From positions 1 through 64,000 of the forward strand of contig NZ_JAJAUZ010000039.1 of the NCBI RefSeq assembly GCF_020532645.1: DNA of 64,000 nt. The letters are read 5' to 3'. The notes beneath the pieces were generated by a model. That model did not search any database. It was not told the DNA's origin and saw only the letters and a list, made by a program, of their open reading frames with translations. The stretch comes from Streptomyces bambusae (GTDB lineage: Bacteria; Actinomycetota; Actinomycetes; Streptomycetales; Streptomycetaceae). This document shows positions 56,196 to 64,000 of the stretch, piece after piece; within the stretch, counting starts at the first letter, position 1, and the number at the start of each line of letters is the position of its first letter. The position numbers and the translations under genes are program-made.

Positions 56196-56768
56196 ATGGA
56201 ACAGGAAGTCAGCACCACCCGAGCACGAGCCGCGGCAGCTGCCGCCGGCGCCGTGATGACGTTCTCCGCCGGAATCGTCACCTACGGCATCATCGACAGC
56301 AACCTGCCCGCAGCAACCGGCGGCGGCCTCATCGCCCTCGCCGCCGCCGGCATGATGGGCCTCTCGAAGGCCCGCACCTGGGCTGTCGACACCAGCACCG
56401 AGCGCCGCGCCCTCGCCGAAGCCAAGCAGCGCGCCGAAGACGAGCACACCAAATACATCGCGCTCGGAGCCGCCCAAGCCGAGGAACACCGGCGGCGGCT
56501 GCGCGACCTCGAAGGCGACCGGGCCGCCGGCCGCGCCGAAGTCGCTGCACTCAAGCGCGCGCTGGACGACCGCTACGAGGCTGGTCGAGAGCAACTCATC
56601 GTTGAGAGCATGGAGACCGGCGTCCGGCTCTACCTCGCCGGCCTCCTCAAGGCGCCGACTGCCACTACTGCTCCGGCACAGGTTCTTCCCCTCTTCCCGC
56701 CTCAGCCGACTCGCGCAGGAGCCGCAGAGCAGGTCCAGGAAGAACGCCAGCCCGCGCGGCGGCGATAG
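56196..56768 (+). CDS. Membrane-anchored coiled-coil protein co-expressed with repressor
   Basis: 190 aa from ATG 56196 (GGGGGTACGG upstream); an ATG at 56181 overlapping the repressor stop would add 5 residues. Two hydrophobic helices (AAAAAAGAVMTFSAGIVTYG; GGGLIALAAAGMMGL) then a long coiled coil (ALAEAKQRAEDEHTKYIALG; RRRLRDLEGDRAAGRAEVAA). Expressed with the repressor in the lysogen, so superinfection exclusion is a reasonable guess. Its last 104 nt overlap the integrase 3' end on the opposite strand. Confidence 0.65.
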   Translation: MEQEVSTTRARAAAAAAGAVMTFSAGIVTYGIIDSNLPAATGGGLIALAAAGMMGLSKARTWAVDTSTERRALAEAKQRAEDEHTKYIALGAAQAEEHRRRLRDLEGDRAAGRAEVAALKRALDDRYEAGREQLIVESMETGVRLYLAGLLKAPTATTAPAQVLPLFPPQPTRAGAAEQVQEERQPARRR

Positions 56769-58269
56769 CCGCTGGCGAGACCCACCCGGGTTCGCCGCGG
56801 AACGCCAGGCTGATCCGGCCCGGCTCAAGCTTCCGTACGCCCTTGGCGCGAGCGGGGAACACCTTCACGGTCACGACCTCCCGGACCACCGCCCGCTTCG
56901 AAGTCATCGTCAGGTCGTCCCACACGGCCGCAGCGTCGGGGTTCCCCGCGAGATCCGCGACGTCCGCCGGGAGCCGCCGCGCCGCCGCGTCCTCCCGGGC
57001 CTGCTTGATCTGCGGCAGCAGCCGGGCTTCCATGCCCACCAAGGCGTCCACGCTCAGCCGCGGCTCGCCAGTCGGCCCGAACTCCGCTGCCATCTCCCGC
57101 GCCCTGGCCAGCTGACGCACCAGCCCCTCCAGGCGGGCCTGGGCGGCGTCGACCCGCGTACGGTCCTCCTCGTTCTCGAAGGCGGCGGCAGCCTCCGGCC
57201 GCGAGAGCCAGGTGACGACTGCCTCCTCGACCGCGGCGTCGAGCAACTTTTCGTTGATCCGGACGTGCGCCGTTTCCTCGCACTTGTACGAGCTGGCTTT
57301 GCTGCGGCCCACCAGATTGACGAGCACGGGGAGCTCGGCGGTGGGGCGATCCTCATGGAACCCGCACAGCGCGAGCCGCACCATCAGGCGACGCGGCTGG
57401 CCGTCATGCTGGTACACGTACGCACCATCGGATTCCGCGTTGATCTGCTGCACGGTCTCGTACACATCCATCGGCACCAGCGCCGGCCACGTGGCCTCAC
57501 GGATGACTTTGCCCTGATGGACGCGTAGTCCGGCGTAGGCCGGGTTTCGGAGAATCGTCGCCACGCGGTGCTCGGTGAAGGGCAGGCCGTTCTTGGTGCG
57601 GATCCCGCTCGCGGCGAGCCCGAGCACGATGCTCCGGCGCGACTGCCGGGCGGCAGCCCGCAGCCAGATGTCGAGGATGATAGGCCCGCGCTCAGGGTCC
57701 ACGTACTGCTCGACCAGTTGGCCCGTGTCGGGATCGTAGCGGCGCTTGTAACCGTCCAGGAGCCGCCCTGCCGGCTTGCCCGCGGCCGCCAGTTCCCGCA
57801 CGGTGCGCAGGGTGCGGTCGCGGATCGAGTCGCCCTCGGCCTCGGCCTCGATCGCGTCCTGGGCCGTCGCTTTGCGGTCGGCTGGTTTGGAGAGGTCGTA
57901 GACCTGGCCCTGGTAGCAGAGCAGCACGCCGGCGTCCATGCAGGCGTTGCGGAGGGCGACGTACGCCTCCAGGTCGCGGTACAGGCGGCTGGCCTCGAAG
58001 GCCACGACGATTCGGACGTAGCCGGCGCGGATGCCCGCGATCATCTTGGCGAAATCGTCCCGGGTCTTGCGGGCGTAGCGGGTCGCGGAGATGCCCGGGT
58101 CTTTGAACTCGTCCACCACGGGCCAGCCGTGCTTGGTGGCCAGTGCGCGGCCGTCGTTGAGCTGGGCGGCGACGCTGCCGCTCTTGGGGTCGCGGGAGTT
58201 GCGGCCGTAGAGGTAGCAGGGGAAGGGGCCGCGCTGGACGAGGTGGAGGTACTCCGGGGCGATCGGCAT
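56665..58269 (-). CDS. int: Large serine integrase
   Basis: 534 aa. N-terminal resolvase domain with catalytic Ser25 in LYGRNSRD, helix and SGSVAAQL, VVAFEASRLYRDL, then recombinase domain (GIRTKNGLPFTEHRVATILR, NPAYAGLRVHQGKVI), zinc ribbon, and coiled coil (about 366-405, RVDAAQARLEGLVRQLARAR). The zinc site is non-canonical: Cys302/His305 and Cys330/His335. ATG 58269 is 37 bp from the attR core. Catalyses attP x attB joining. Confidence 0.93.
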   Translation of the reverse strand: MPIAPEYLHLVQRGPFPCYLYGRNSRDPKSGSVAAQLNDGRALATKHGWPVVDEFKDPGISATRYARKTRDDFAKMIAGIRAGYVRIVVAFEASRLYRDLEAYVALRNACMDAGVLLCYQGQVYDLSKPADRKATAQDAIEAEAEGDSIRDRTLRTVRELAAAGKPAGRLLDGYKRRYDPDTGQLVEQYVDPERGPIILDIWLRAAARQSRRSIVLGLAASGIRTKNGLPFTEHRVATILRNPAYAGLRVHQGKVIREATWPALVPMDVYETVQQINAESDGAYVYQHDGQPRRLMVRLALCGFHEDRPTAELPVLVNLVGRSKASSYKCEETAHVRINEKLLDAAVEEAVVTWLSRPEAAAAFENEEDRTRVDAAQARLEGLVRQLARAREMAAEFGPTGEPRLSVDALVGMEARLLPQIKQAREDAAARRLPADVADLAGNPDAAAVWDDLTMTSKRAVVREVVTVKVFPARAKGVRKLEPGRISLAFRGEPGWVSPAAIAAARAGVLPGPALRLLRESAEAGRGEEPVPEQ

Positions 58270-58311
58270 GCCGACAGCCTAGCTAAATGTGCGCTTTTAA
58301 TTCTTGTGGTC
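58270..58311. other. attR (phage/host junction, right)
   Basis: Core TGGTC at 58307-58311 within CTTGTGGTC (58303-58311). The phage arm TAAATGTGCGC (58284-58294) is the inverted counterpart of the attL arm. Joined attB codes HVYD-QKDV in frame. TAGGCT six nt before the integrase ATG may be its -10 (leaderless). Confidence 0.8.
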
Positions 58312-59886
58312 GTAGACGTGCTGCATCCACTTCCAGGCGGTGTCGTTGCGGTTGTTGGTGAAGAAGGTGTCCGGGAGGTAGCTGAGGGCCTCGATGTTGT
58401 CGGGGCGGCCGTCGCCGGAGGCCTGCTCGTCGATGTAGTCGAGGTAGGCCTCGCGGCGCGGGCCGGGCTCGATGATCTGCTTCATCGGCATGAACCAGCT
58501 GTTCTCCTTGCCCCAGCCGGTCAGCGGGCGGCCGTCGGTGGTCCAGCCGCGGACCATGCCGGCGCCGGAACCGGTGCCGCTCCAGACGGTGTTGAAGTAC
58601 TCCTTCAGTTCCCGGGCCCTGCGGGCGGCGGAAGCGGCCAGCGCGGTGTCGCCCTTGGCGCGGGCGAGGGCGGCCACGGCGGTGTAGGCGCGGTACTGGG
58701 AGCCGATGGCGTCGCCGGCCTCGGCGAGGGGCTCGCTGCTCTGTTCGTTGTAGCTGGCGGTGCCCTGGAAGATGCCCTTCCCGGTGCCCTCGGCGACCTT
58801 GACGGCGCCGTTGTCCTTGAGCCCGTCGTGCAGGTCGACGAACTCCTCGGTGGCGTGCCGGTAGAAGTCCCACAGCACGGGGTCGGTGAGGTAGGAGCGG
58901 TCGCCGCTCCAGCGGAACGCCTCCTCGGCCTTCTGGACCAGCTCGAACGTGGCGGGGACCTCGCGGACGAACAGGGACGGGTTGCGGTAGTCGATGGACA
59001 GCGGGGTGCGGTTGTCGAAGTTGAGCGCCCACACCGGGTAGTACTTGTGCTCGGGGGTGGCGGTGCCGGCGAAGGTCCGCAGCATGGACTTGTTCTCGGC
59101 GTGCAGGCCCAGGACGCCGGCGCCGGCCAGCTGGTGCGCCATGTCGCGGGAGTAGTAGCCGCTGCGGTTGGCGTAGCCCGCCCAGTACGAGGGGCCGTAG
59201 GCGGCGGTGCCGCTGCCCGTCCGGTTGTTCTCGTCCACGTTGAGCGGGCCGTCGGTGCCGGCGAGGTGCACCCAGCTGTTGGCCTTGCGCCGGGACCAGT
59301 CGAACATCTCGACGATCTTCGGGTCGGAGGAGCTGACCCGGGGGTGGGCGGGGGCGGCGGGTGACAGCATCAGGTCGTCCGCGTTGAGCCAGCCGTCGCC
59401 GGACTCGAAGGCGATCTCCAGGCGGTCGCCGGCGGCGAGACCGATCCCGCTGAGGGTCCAGCGCCGGTACGCGGCTCCCGCGGGCAGGGTCAGGGCGGCC
59501 CGCTCGGTGCCGTTGACGCGGGCGGTGAAGCGGCCGTTCGGGCCGCCCGTGGCGATCCACGCGGAGATGTCGTAGCCGCCGGGTGCGGTGGCGGTGAGGG
59601 TCTGGGAGACCTTCTTCCCGGCGCCCGAGTCCAGGTAGACGAGCCGGCTGCCGCCGTGCGGGTGGTTGCCGGCCACGCCGGTTCCGGCGGTGAACTCCCA
59701 TCCGCTGCCGCCCTCTTCGAAGCCGGGGTCGATGAGGGCGAGCGGGGCCGGGGCGGTCCGGCCGGGCGCGGTCCGGCCGGCGGCGTCCGCCGCCCGGGCG
59801 GGGGCGGCGCCGTCGGCCAGGGTGACCGCCGTGAGCGGGGCGAGCAGGGCGAGTGCGGTGATGAGGGCGGTGCGGGAACGCGTCAT
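58297..59886 (-). pseudogene. N-terminal fragment of split secreted glycosidase-like protein
   Basis: 529 codons from ATG 59886 (GGGAGAA upstream; an in-frame upstream ATG at 59964 has no RBS). Signal peptide (RTALITALALLAPLTAVTLA, AxA), a carbohydrate-binding-like beta domain (about 45-185, IDPGFEEGGSGWEFTAGTG, YDISAWIATGGPNGRF), then an (alpha/alpha)6-type catalytic region (MFDWSRRKANSWVHLAG; GSQYRAYTAVAALARAKG; SYLPDTFFTNNRNDTAWKW). Host codon 526 (Asp) is followed by His-Lys-Asn-stop from phage DNA. Whether this truncated product folds is unknown. Six-hairpin glycosidases act on oligosaccharides; family not certain. Confidence 0.82.
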
Positions 59887-60024
59887 CGGGTTCTCCCGGG
59901 AGGGGCACTCCCGGCGGTGGCCGGGGGTCGGGGCCTCGTCTGCCACGAGGTGGGCGCGCGGCACGCTAGCAAGGAGGATGACGTGTCTGCAATGGATCAG
60001 TCAGATTCCTCTGCCGGATCCAAC

Positions 60025-60036
60025 TGAAAGTTTTCA
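60025..60036. promoter_or_regulatory. TGAAAGTTTTCA operator-like site in divergent sugar-locus promoter
   Basis: TGAAA-GT-TTTCA arms are inverted; placed 86 bp before the binding-protein ATG and 139 bp from the glycosidase ATG within the 235-bp divergent region. This shape is typical of LacI-family sites that control streptomycete sugar operons. No LacI gene is in the window. Confidence 0.5.
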
Positions 60037-60121
60037 TCAGGGACTTGTAAGTCGATCACCCTCGTGATTGAGTTCCGGCCAGTCAGCTTCCGGTGTGCAG
60101 CGAACAACAGGGGTGATCGGC

Positions 60122-61483
60122 ATGGGACAGGGCACGGGATTCGACCGCCGAAGAATGCTGAAGGCGGGCGGCGCGCTCGCCGCGGGCGCGGGGCTGGCGG
60201 GCGCGGCCGGCTGTTCCGGCTCCGGCGCGTCCGCGGGCGGGGGCGGCTCCGCCGGCGCCAAGGACAAGGGCCGGATCACGGTCTGGTCCTGGCAGGGTCC
60301 GGCCGCCGAACTCAAGGCGCTGACACCGGAGTTCAACAAGAGGTACCCGGACATCCAGGTCACCGTGGAGGACATCGGCAACCCGGCCATCTGGGACAAG
60401 ATCACCACCGGTCTGGCGGCCGGCGGCCAGGGGCTCGCGGACGTCCTGCACATCGGCGTGGACTACCTGCCCGGCTACGTCGAGAAGTTCCCCGGCGGCC
60501 TGGCCGACCTCGGCCCGCTGGGCGCAACCGCCCACAAGGACGCCTTCGCCCCGGGCCTCTGGGAGACCGTCGCGCCCACCGGCAAGAAGGTCAACGCCCT
60601 TCCCTGGGAGGCGAATTCGGGCGGCTTCTGGTACCGGGCCGACCTGTTCGAGAAGGCCGGGGTCGACGCGGAGGCGATCCAGACCTGGGACGACGCCGTG
60701 GTGGCCGGAAAGCAGCTGAAGGCGAAGACCGGCGCCTTCCTCATCGGCCTCGACAAGCCGGCCTCGCAGGCCGACGCAGCGAACTTCTTCCAGATGCTGC
60801 TCCAGCTCCAGGGCACCTTCTACTTCGACCCGGAGGGGCGGATCACCCTCGGCTCGCCCGAGGCGGTCAGGGCGATGACCCTGATCAAGACCCTCAACGA
60901 CGCGGGACTGGTCTGCGACCTCGCCGGCGGCTGGAACGCCCTGATGAGCGCCCTGAAGAAGGGCACCGCGGCGGTCCACCCGATGCCCACCTGGTTCGGC
61001 GGGATCATCGAGGAGCAGGTGCCGGACGAGGCCGGCAAGTGGAAGGTCCGGCTGCCTCCGGCGGTGCGGCGCGGCGGCTCCACGGCCGCGACGGTCAACT
61101 CCACCCACCTCGCCGTGGCCGGCAGCAGCAAGCACCAGGCCGCCGCCTGGTCGTTCGTCGAGTTCGTGCTGACCCGCCCGGCCTCCCAGGTGCGGATCTA
61201 CCGCGAGAAGGGCATCGCGCCCGCGCTGATGTCCGCGTACGGGGACGCCGTCTTCCACGAGCCGTCGGCCTTCTTCAGCGGGCAGAAGCGGGGCGAGATC
61301 TTCCTCGCCGCCCTGAAGGCCCCGCAGCCGGCCTTCCACTACACCGCCGACTACGCCCGGGCGCTGAAGCTGGTCACCGACGCCCAGTCCAAGGTCCTCC
61401 TCAAGGGCGCCGACCCGGCCGCCGTCCTGAAGGAGGCGGCCGACCAGCTCGCCCGGCAGACGGGCCGCAAGGCCGTCCGGTGA
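60122..61483 (+). CDS. ABC sugar transporter, solute-binding lipoprotein
   Basis: 453 aa from ATG 60122. Twin-Arg-like start (FDRRRMLKAGGALAAGAGLA) and lipobox AAGC. Mature part is an extracellular solute-binding protein type 1 (ITVWSWQGPAAELKALTPEF; YPDIQVTVEDIGNPAIWDKI; LPWEANSGGFWYRADLFEKA). Binds an oligosaccharide for the two permeases that follow. A start at 60068 adds 18 residues but lacks an RBS. Confidence 0.92.
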   Translation: MGQGTGFDRRRMLKAGGALAAGAGLAGAAGCSGSGASAGGGGSAGAKDKGRITVWSWQGPAAELKALTPEFNKRYPDIQVTVEDIGNPAIWDKITTGLAAGGQGLADVLHIGVDYLPGYVEKFPGGLADLGPLGATAHKDAFAPGLWETVAPTGKKVNALPWEANSGGFWYRADLFEKAGVDAEAIQTWDDAVVAGKQLKAKTGAFLIGLDKPASQADAANFFQMLLQLQGTFYFDPEGRITLGSPEAVRAMTLIKTLNDAGLVCDLAGGWNALMSALKKGTAAVHPMPTWFGGIIEEQVPDEAGKWKVRLPPAVRRGGSTAATVNSTHLAVAGSSKHQAAAWSFVEFVLTRPASQVRIYREKGIAPALMSAYGDAVFHEPSAFFSGQKRGEIFLAALKAPQPAFHYTADYARALKLVTDAQSKVLLKGADPAAVLKEAADQLARQTGRKAVR

Positions 61484-62433
61484 CCGCGGCCACTCCGGCG
61501 GGCCCGGCCGCCCCGGCCGCGCCGCGCGCCGCCCGCCCGCCGGCCGCCCCGGTGCGGCCGGCCGCGGCCCGGCGCCGGGCACGCCGACGGCCCGCCCCGT
61601 ACCTGTTCGTGCTGCCGGCGCTGCTGCTCTTCGGCGCGTTCAAGCTGTACCCGATCGGGTCCTCCTTCGTGCTGAGCCTGCACCGGACGGAGGGCGGTAC
61701 GCAGACGTTCATCGGTGCGGGCAATTACGAGCGGCTGCTGGACGACCCGCTGTTCTGGACCGCGCTGAAGAACACGGCCGTGATCCTCGCCGTCCAGGTA
61801 CCGGTCATGCTGGCGCTGGCCACCGGCCTGGCCGTGGCCCTCAACTCGCGTCTCCTGTACGGTCGGTCGGTGTTCCGATTGGGCTTCTTCCTGCCCATGG
61901 TCACCGGCCTGGTCGCGTACGGCATCGTCTTCTCGGTCCTGCTCAACAAGGACTACGGCCTGGCCAACTGGCTGCTGGCGCGCGTCGGAGCCGGTCCGGT
62001 GCCGTGGCTGACCCACCCGCTGTGGGCGCAGATCTCCCTCGGCCTCGCCCTGACCTGGCACTACACCGGCTACAACGCGGTGATCCTGCTGGCCCGGCTG
62101 CAGAGCGTGCCCGCCGAACTGTACGACGCGGCGGCCGTCGACGGCGCCGGCGGCTGGAGGACGTTCCTGCACGTCACCCTGCCCGGGCTGCGGCCCGTGC
62201 TGCTGCTGACCGCGGTGCTGTCGACCATCGGCACGCTCCAGCTGTTCGACGAGCCGTACGTCCTGACCGGCGGCGGACCGGACAACGCCACCCTGACCAT
62301 CGGGGTGTACCTGTACCAGAACGCCTTCAAGTACTTCGACTTCGGCTACGCGTCGGCCATCGCGTACGCCCTCGCCGTGCTCATCGGAATCCTCGGGCTG
62401 ATCCAGTTCCGCGTCCTGGGAGAGAAGGAATGA
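61480..62433 (+). CDS. ABC sugar transporter permease 1 (MalF-like)
   Basis: 317 aa from GTG 61480, overlapping the previous stop (GTGA). A Pro/Ala-rich N-tail, then six helices (YLFVLPALLLFGAFKLYPIG; FRLGFFLPMVTGLVAYGIVF) with the EAA-like loop ELYDAAAVDGAGGWRTFLHV. No ATPase gene is adjacent; a shared MsiK-type ATPase elsewhere is likely. Confidence 0.92.
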   Translation: MTAATPAGPAAPAAPRAARPPAAPVRPAAARRRARRRPAPYLFVLPALLLFGAFKLYPIGSSFVLSLHRTEGGTQTFIGAGNYERLLDDPLFWTALKNTAVILAVQVPVMLALATGLAVALNSRLLYGRSVFRLGFFLPMVTGLVAYGIVFSVLLNKDYGLANWLLARVGAGPVPWLTHPLWAQISLGLALTWHYTGYNAVILLARLQSVPAELYDAAAVDGAGGWRTFLHVTLPGLRPVLLLTAVLSTIGTLQLFDEPYVLTGGGPDNATLTIGVYLYQNAFKYFDFGYASAIAYALAVLIGILGLIQFRVLGEKE

Positions 62434-63275
62434 CCCCCGCCGTGCCGCCCGGCGCCCGCCGCCGCGCCCGGAGCCTGCTGCTGACCTCGGGGCTCGCCAT
62501 CACGCTGGCCGTCGTGGCGATCCCGTTCTACTGGCTGGCGGTGGGCGCCACCCACAGCTCCGAGGAGATCTTCAGCAGCCCGCCGCCCCTGCTGCCCGGC
62601 GGCCACCTCGCGGACAATCTGAAGTCCCTGGAGGAGTCTGCGCAGTTCAGCCGGGTGCTGCTCAACTCCCTGCTGATCTCCACGGTGTACACCGTGTGCG
62701 CGGGGGCCGTCTGCACGCTGGCCGGCTACGGGTTCGCCGTCTACCGGTTCCGCGGCCGCGAGGCCTTGTTCGGCCTGCTGATGCTCGGCCTGGTGGTGCC
62801 CGCGCAGGTCACCCTGGTGCCGCTGTTCCAGATGATGGCCGACCTCAGCTGGCTCGGCACCTACCAGGCGGTGGTGCTGCCCAACCTGGCGCTGCCGTTC
62901 GGGATCTTCCTGATGCGCCAGTCGATGGCCTCGCTGCCCCCGTCGCTGCTCGACTCGGGCCGGATGGACGGCTGCGGGGAGCTGCGGCTGTTCCTGCGGG
63001 TGGCGCTGCCGCCGATGCGGCCCTCGCTGGCCGCACTGGCCATCTTCCTGTTCCTGTACCAGTGGAACGACTTCATCTGGCCGCTGATCGTGCTCCGGGA
63101 CGGAGCCTCGTTCACCCTGCCGGTGGCCCTCGCCTCCCTCCAGGGCCTCGACGAGACGGACTACGGCGCGATCCTCGCCGGAACCTCGATCGCCGCCCTG
63201 CCGATGGCCGCCGTATTCCTCGCGCTCCAGCGCCATTTCGTCTCCGGCCTGCTCGCCGGTGCCGTGAAGGAGTGA
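62430..63275 (+). CDS. ABC sugar transporter permease 2 (MalG-like)
   Basis: 281 aa from ATG 62430, overlapping the previous stop (ATGA). Six helices (LLLTSGLAITLAVVAIPFYW; LLISTVYTVCAGAVCTLAGY) and EAA loop SLLDSGRMDGCGELRLFLRV. Pairs with permease 1 in the membrane channel. Confidence 0.92.
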   Translation: MTPAVPPGARRRARSLLLTSGLAITLAVVAIPFYWLAVGATHSSEEIFSSPPPLLPGGHLADNLKSLEESAQFSRVLLNSLLISTVYTVCAGAVCTLAGYGFAVYRFRGREALFGLLMLGLVVPAQVTLVPLFQMMADLSWLGTYQAVVLPNLALPFGIFLMRQSMASLPPSLLDSGRMDGCGELRLFLRVALPPMRPSLAALAIFLFLYQWNDFIWPLIVLRDGASFTLPVALASLQGLDETDYGAILAGTSIAALPMAAVFLALQRHFVSGLLAGAVKE

Positions 63276-63277
63276 CC

Positions 63278-64000
63278 ATGCCGACCGACACCGCCGCCGC
63301 ATCCGGCGGCACGCAGCCCGCCCCGGCCCCGCCGTCCGCGGCCGACCCGGTGACCACCGCGGGCCTGCCGTCCGTACCGTACGCCCCCCTGCTCGACGGG
63401 GTCCGGCTCGCCGTGCTGGCCCTCGGCCCGGACGGCACGGCCGCGCCCGCCGGCTGGCGGCTGGCCCCGCTCCCCGACGGGCTGCGGATGCTGGAGGCGG
63501 ACACCGGCGGGGCGCCCGCCGAGATCCGGTTCTCCGTGCCGCTGGGGGACGCCGCCGGCTACTGGCACCCGCAGGGCGGCTGGCGGCGCACCCTGCTCGC
63601 CGACTGGGAGGGCCGGGCACAGGTCTCCCTGGTGGCCGGGCTGGCCGCCGGCTGCCTCTACGACTACTCGGGCGCCACCCTGCTCGCCTTCGCCGCCGCC
63701 GACCCGGTCCCGGAGGCCTCCCTCCGCTTCGGGGTCTCCGAGGAGAACGACACCCACGTCGTGCACCTGCGGCTGCCCGCCTCCGCGGACGGCGGCCCGC
63801 ACCGCGTGCTGCTGGTGCCCCGCGCGCCCTCGGTGGCGGCCGCGCTGCGCCCGCTGCGCGCCTGGTACGCGCGGGAACTGCCCCCGATGCCGGTGCCCGA
63901 GGGCGCCCGTACCCCGGTCTATTCGACCTGGTATGCCTTCAACCAGGACGTGACCGCCGAGGAGGTCGAGGCGCAGGCCGCCCTGGCCGTACCGCTGGGC
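63278..64000 (+). CDS. GH36-type alpha-galactosidase-like protein (3' truncated by window)
   Basis: 241 codons are visible from ATG 63278, which follows the permease stop by 2 bp. The N-terminal beta-supersandwich region is present (VPYAPLLDGVRLAVLALGPD; DNDTHVV-like EENDTHVVHLRLPA), and the visible end VYSTWYAFNQDVTAEEVEAQ is the first motif of the GH36/melibiase TIM barrel. Catalytic Asp residues lie beyond the window. It probably hydrolyses the imported or surface oligosaccharide. Confidence 0.82.
   Translation, partial: MPTDTAAASGGTQPAPAPPSAADPVTTAGLPSVPYAPLLDGVRLAVLALGPDGTAAPAGWRLAPLPDGLRMLEADTGGAPAEIRFSVPLGDAAGYWHPQGGWRRTLLADWEGRAQVSLVAGLAAGCLYDYSGATLLAFAAADPVPEASLRFGVSEENDTHVVHLRLPASADGGPHRVLLVPRAPSVAAALRPLRAWYARELPPMPVPEGARTPVYSTWYAFNQDVTAEEVEAQAALAVPLG

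Larger units (their letters stand above)
4858..58311. mobile_element. Integrated temperate siphovirus prophage (about 53.4 kb)
   Basis: Bounded by TGGTC cores within the two halves of one host gene. Inside are a large serine integrase, a repressor switch, recombination and replication genes, terminase, portal, capsid, tail-tube, tape-measure, lysis and tail-fibre genes, with no obvious decay: all core structural frames are open and overlapping in operon style. Long-tailed architecture (tape measure, tail tube, frameshifted chaperones) indicates a siphovirus. It is probably inducible, but that cannot be read from sequence. Confidence 0.93.

Noticed and set aside
1..64000. tRNA, rRNA or insertion-sequence genes
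   Set aside because: No tRNA-like cloverleaf, CCA-adjacent att site, rRNA segment or transposase frame was seen by eye; the integration site is protein-coding. A dedicated RNA search was not possible.

Overview
The window is high-GC actinobacterial DNA, almost certainly from a Streptomyces chromosome: GTG starts are frequent, neighbouring genes overlap by 4 nt, secreted proteins are rich in Ala/Pro/Arg, and the small-protein families are streptomycete-like. A complete-looking temperate siphovirus prophage occupies about 4858-58311 (about 53.4 kb). Host DNA flanks it on both sides.

Left host arm (1-4862): two tandem secreted proteins built from DUF11 repeats (the first is cut by the window edge), a double-hairpin terminator, and the C-terminal fragment of a secreted glycosidase-like gene. 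The N-terminal fragment of that gene lies beyond the prophage (58297-59886). The two halves rejoin in frame across a short TGGTC core, so this gene is the attB of the phage's large serine integrase (56665-58269). Right host arm (58297-64000): the glycosidase fragment diverges from a sugar ABC importer (binding lipoprotein, two permeases) followed by a GH36-type alpha-galactosidase-like gene that runs off the window.

Phage layout, left to right: a 71-aa gene and an autoregulated-looking XRE repressor at attL; a leftward accessory operon (XRE-TPR regulator, tiny Cys-rich proteins, a glycine-rich-domain-like protein) at 5.6-8.4 kb; then the leftward late region read from 31.4 kb down to 8.5 kb: terminases, portal, MuF-like head protein, scaffold, capsid, connectors, tail tube, frameshifted tail chaperones, tape measure, minor tail proteins, endolysin, holin, and a collagen-like tail fibre with an SGNH esterase domain. 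A rightward 'moron' gene interrupts the head genes. At 31.5-38.3 kb lie lipoproteins, a membrane-protein cassette resembling conjugative-element (DUF2637-type) genes, and a divergent control region with a 14-bp palindrome. The early region (38.3-55.5 kb, leftward) holds many small genes in 4-nt overlaps, a DnaB-N/RecA-fold helicase with a candidate origin inside it, WhiB and HNH-like proteins, a RuvC-like resolvase, a DEDD exonuclease, an ERF annealing protein and a YqaJ-type nuclease. The lysis-lysogeny switch is at 55.3-56.2 kb, with three GCATGCATG words around two divergent promoters.

How it fits together: the repressor (55729) probably holds the leftward early promoter off. On induction, recombination/replication genes are expressed leftward, then the late operon. 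On the circular phage the 71-aa gene at attL would lie about 65 bp upstream of the integrase in the same orientation, so it is a candidate recombination directionality factor or integration regulator. Lipoproteins, the moron, the membrane cassette and the left-end operon are candidate lysogenic-conversion or exclusion functions. All functions are inferred from reading the sequence; no database search was run.
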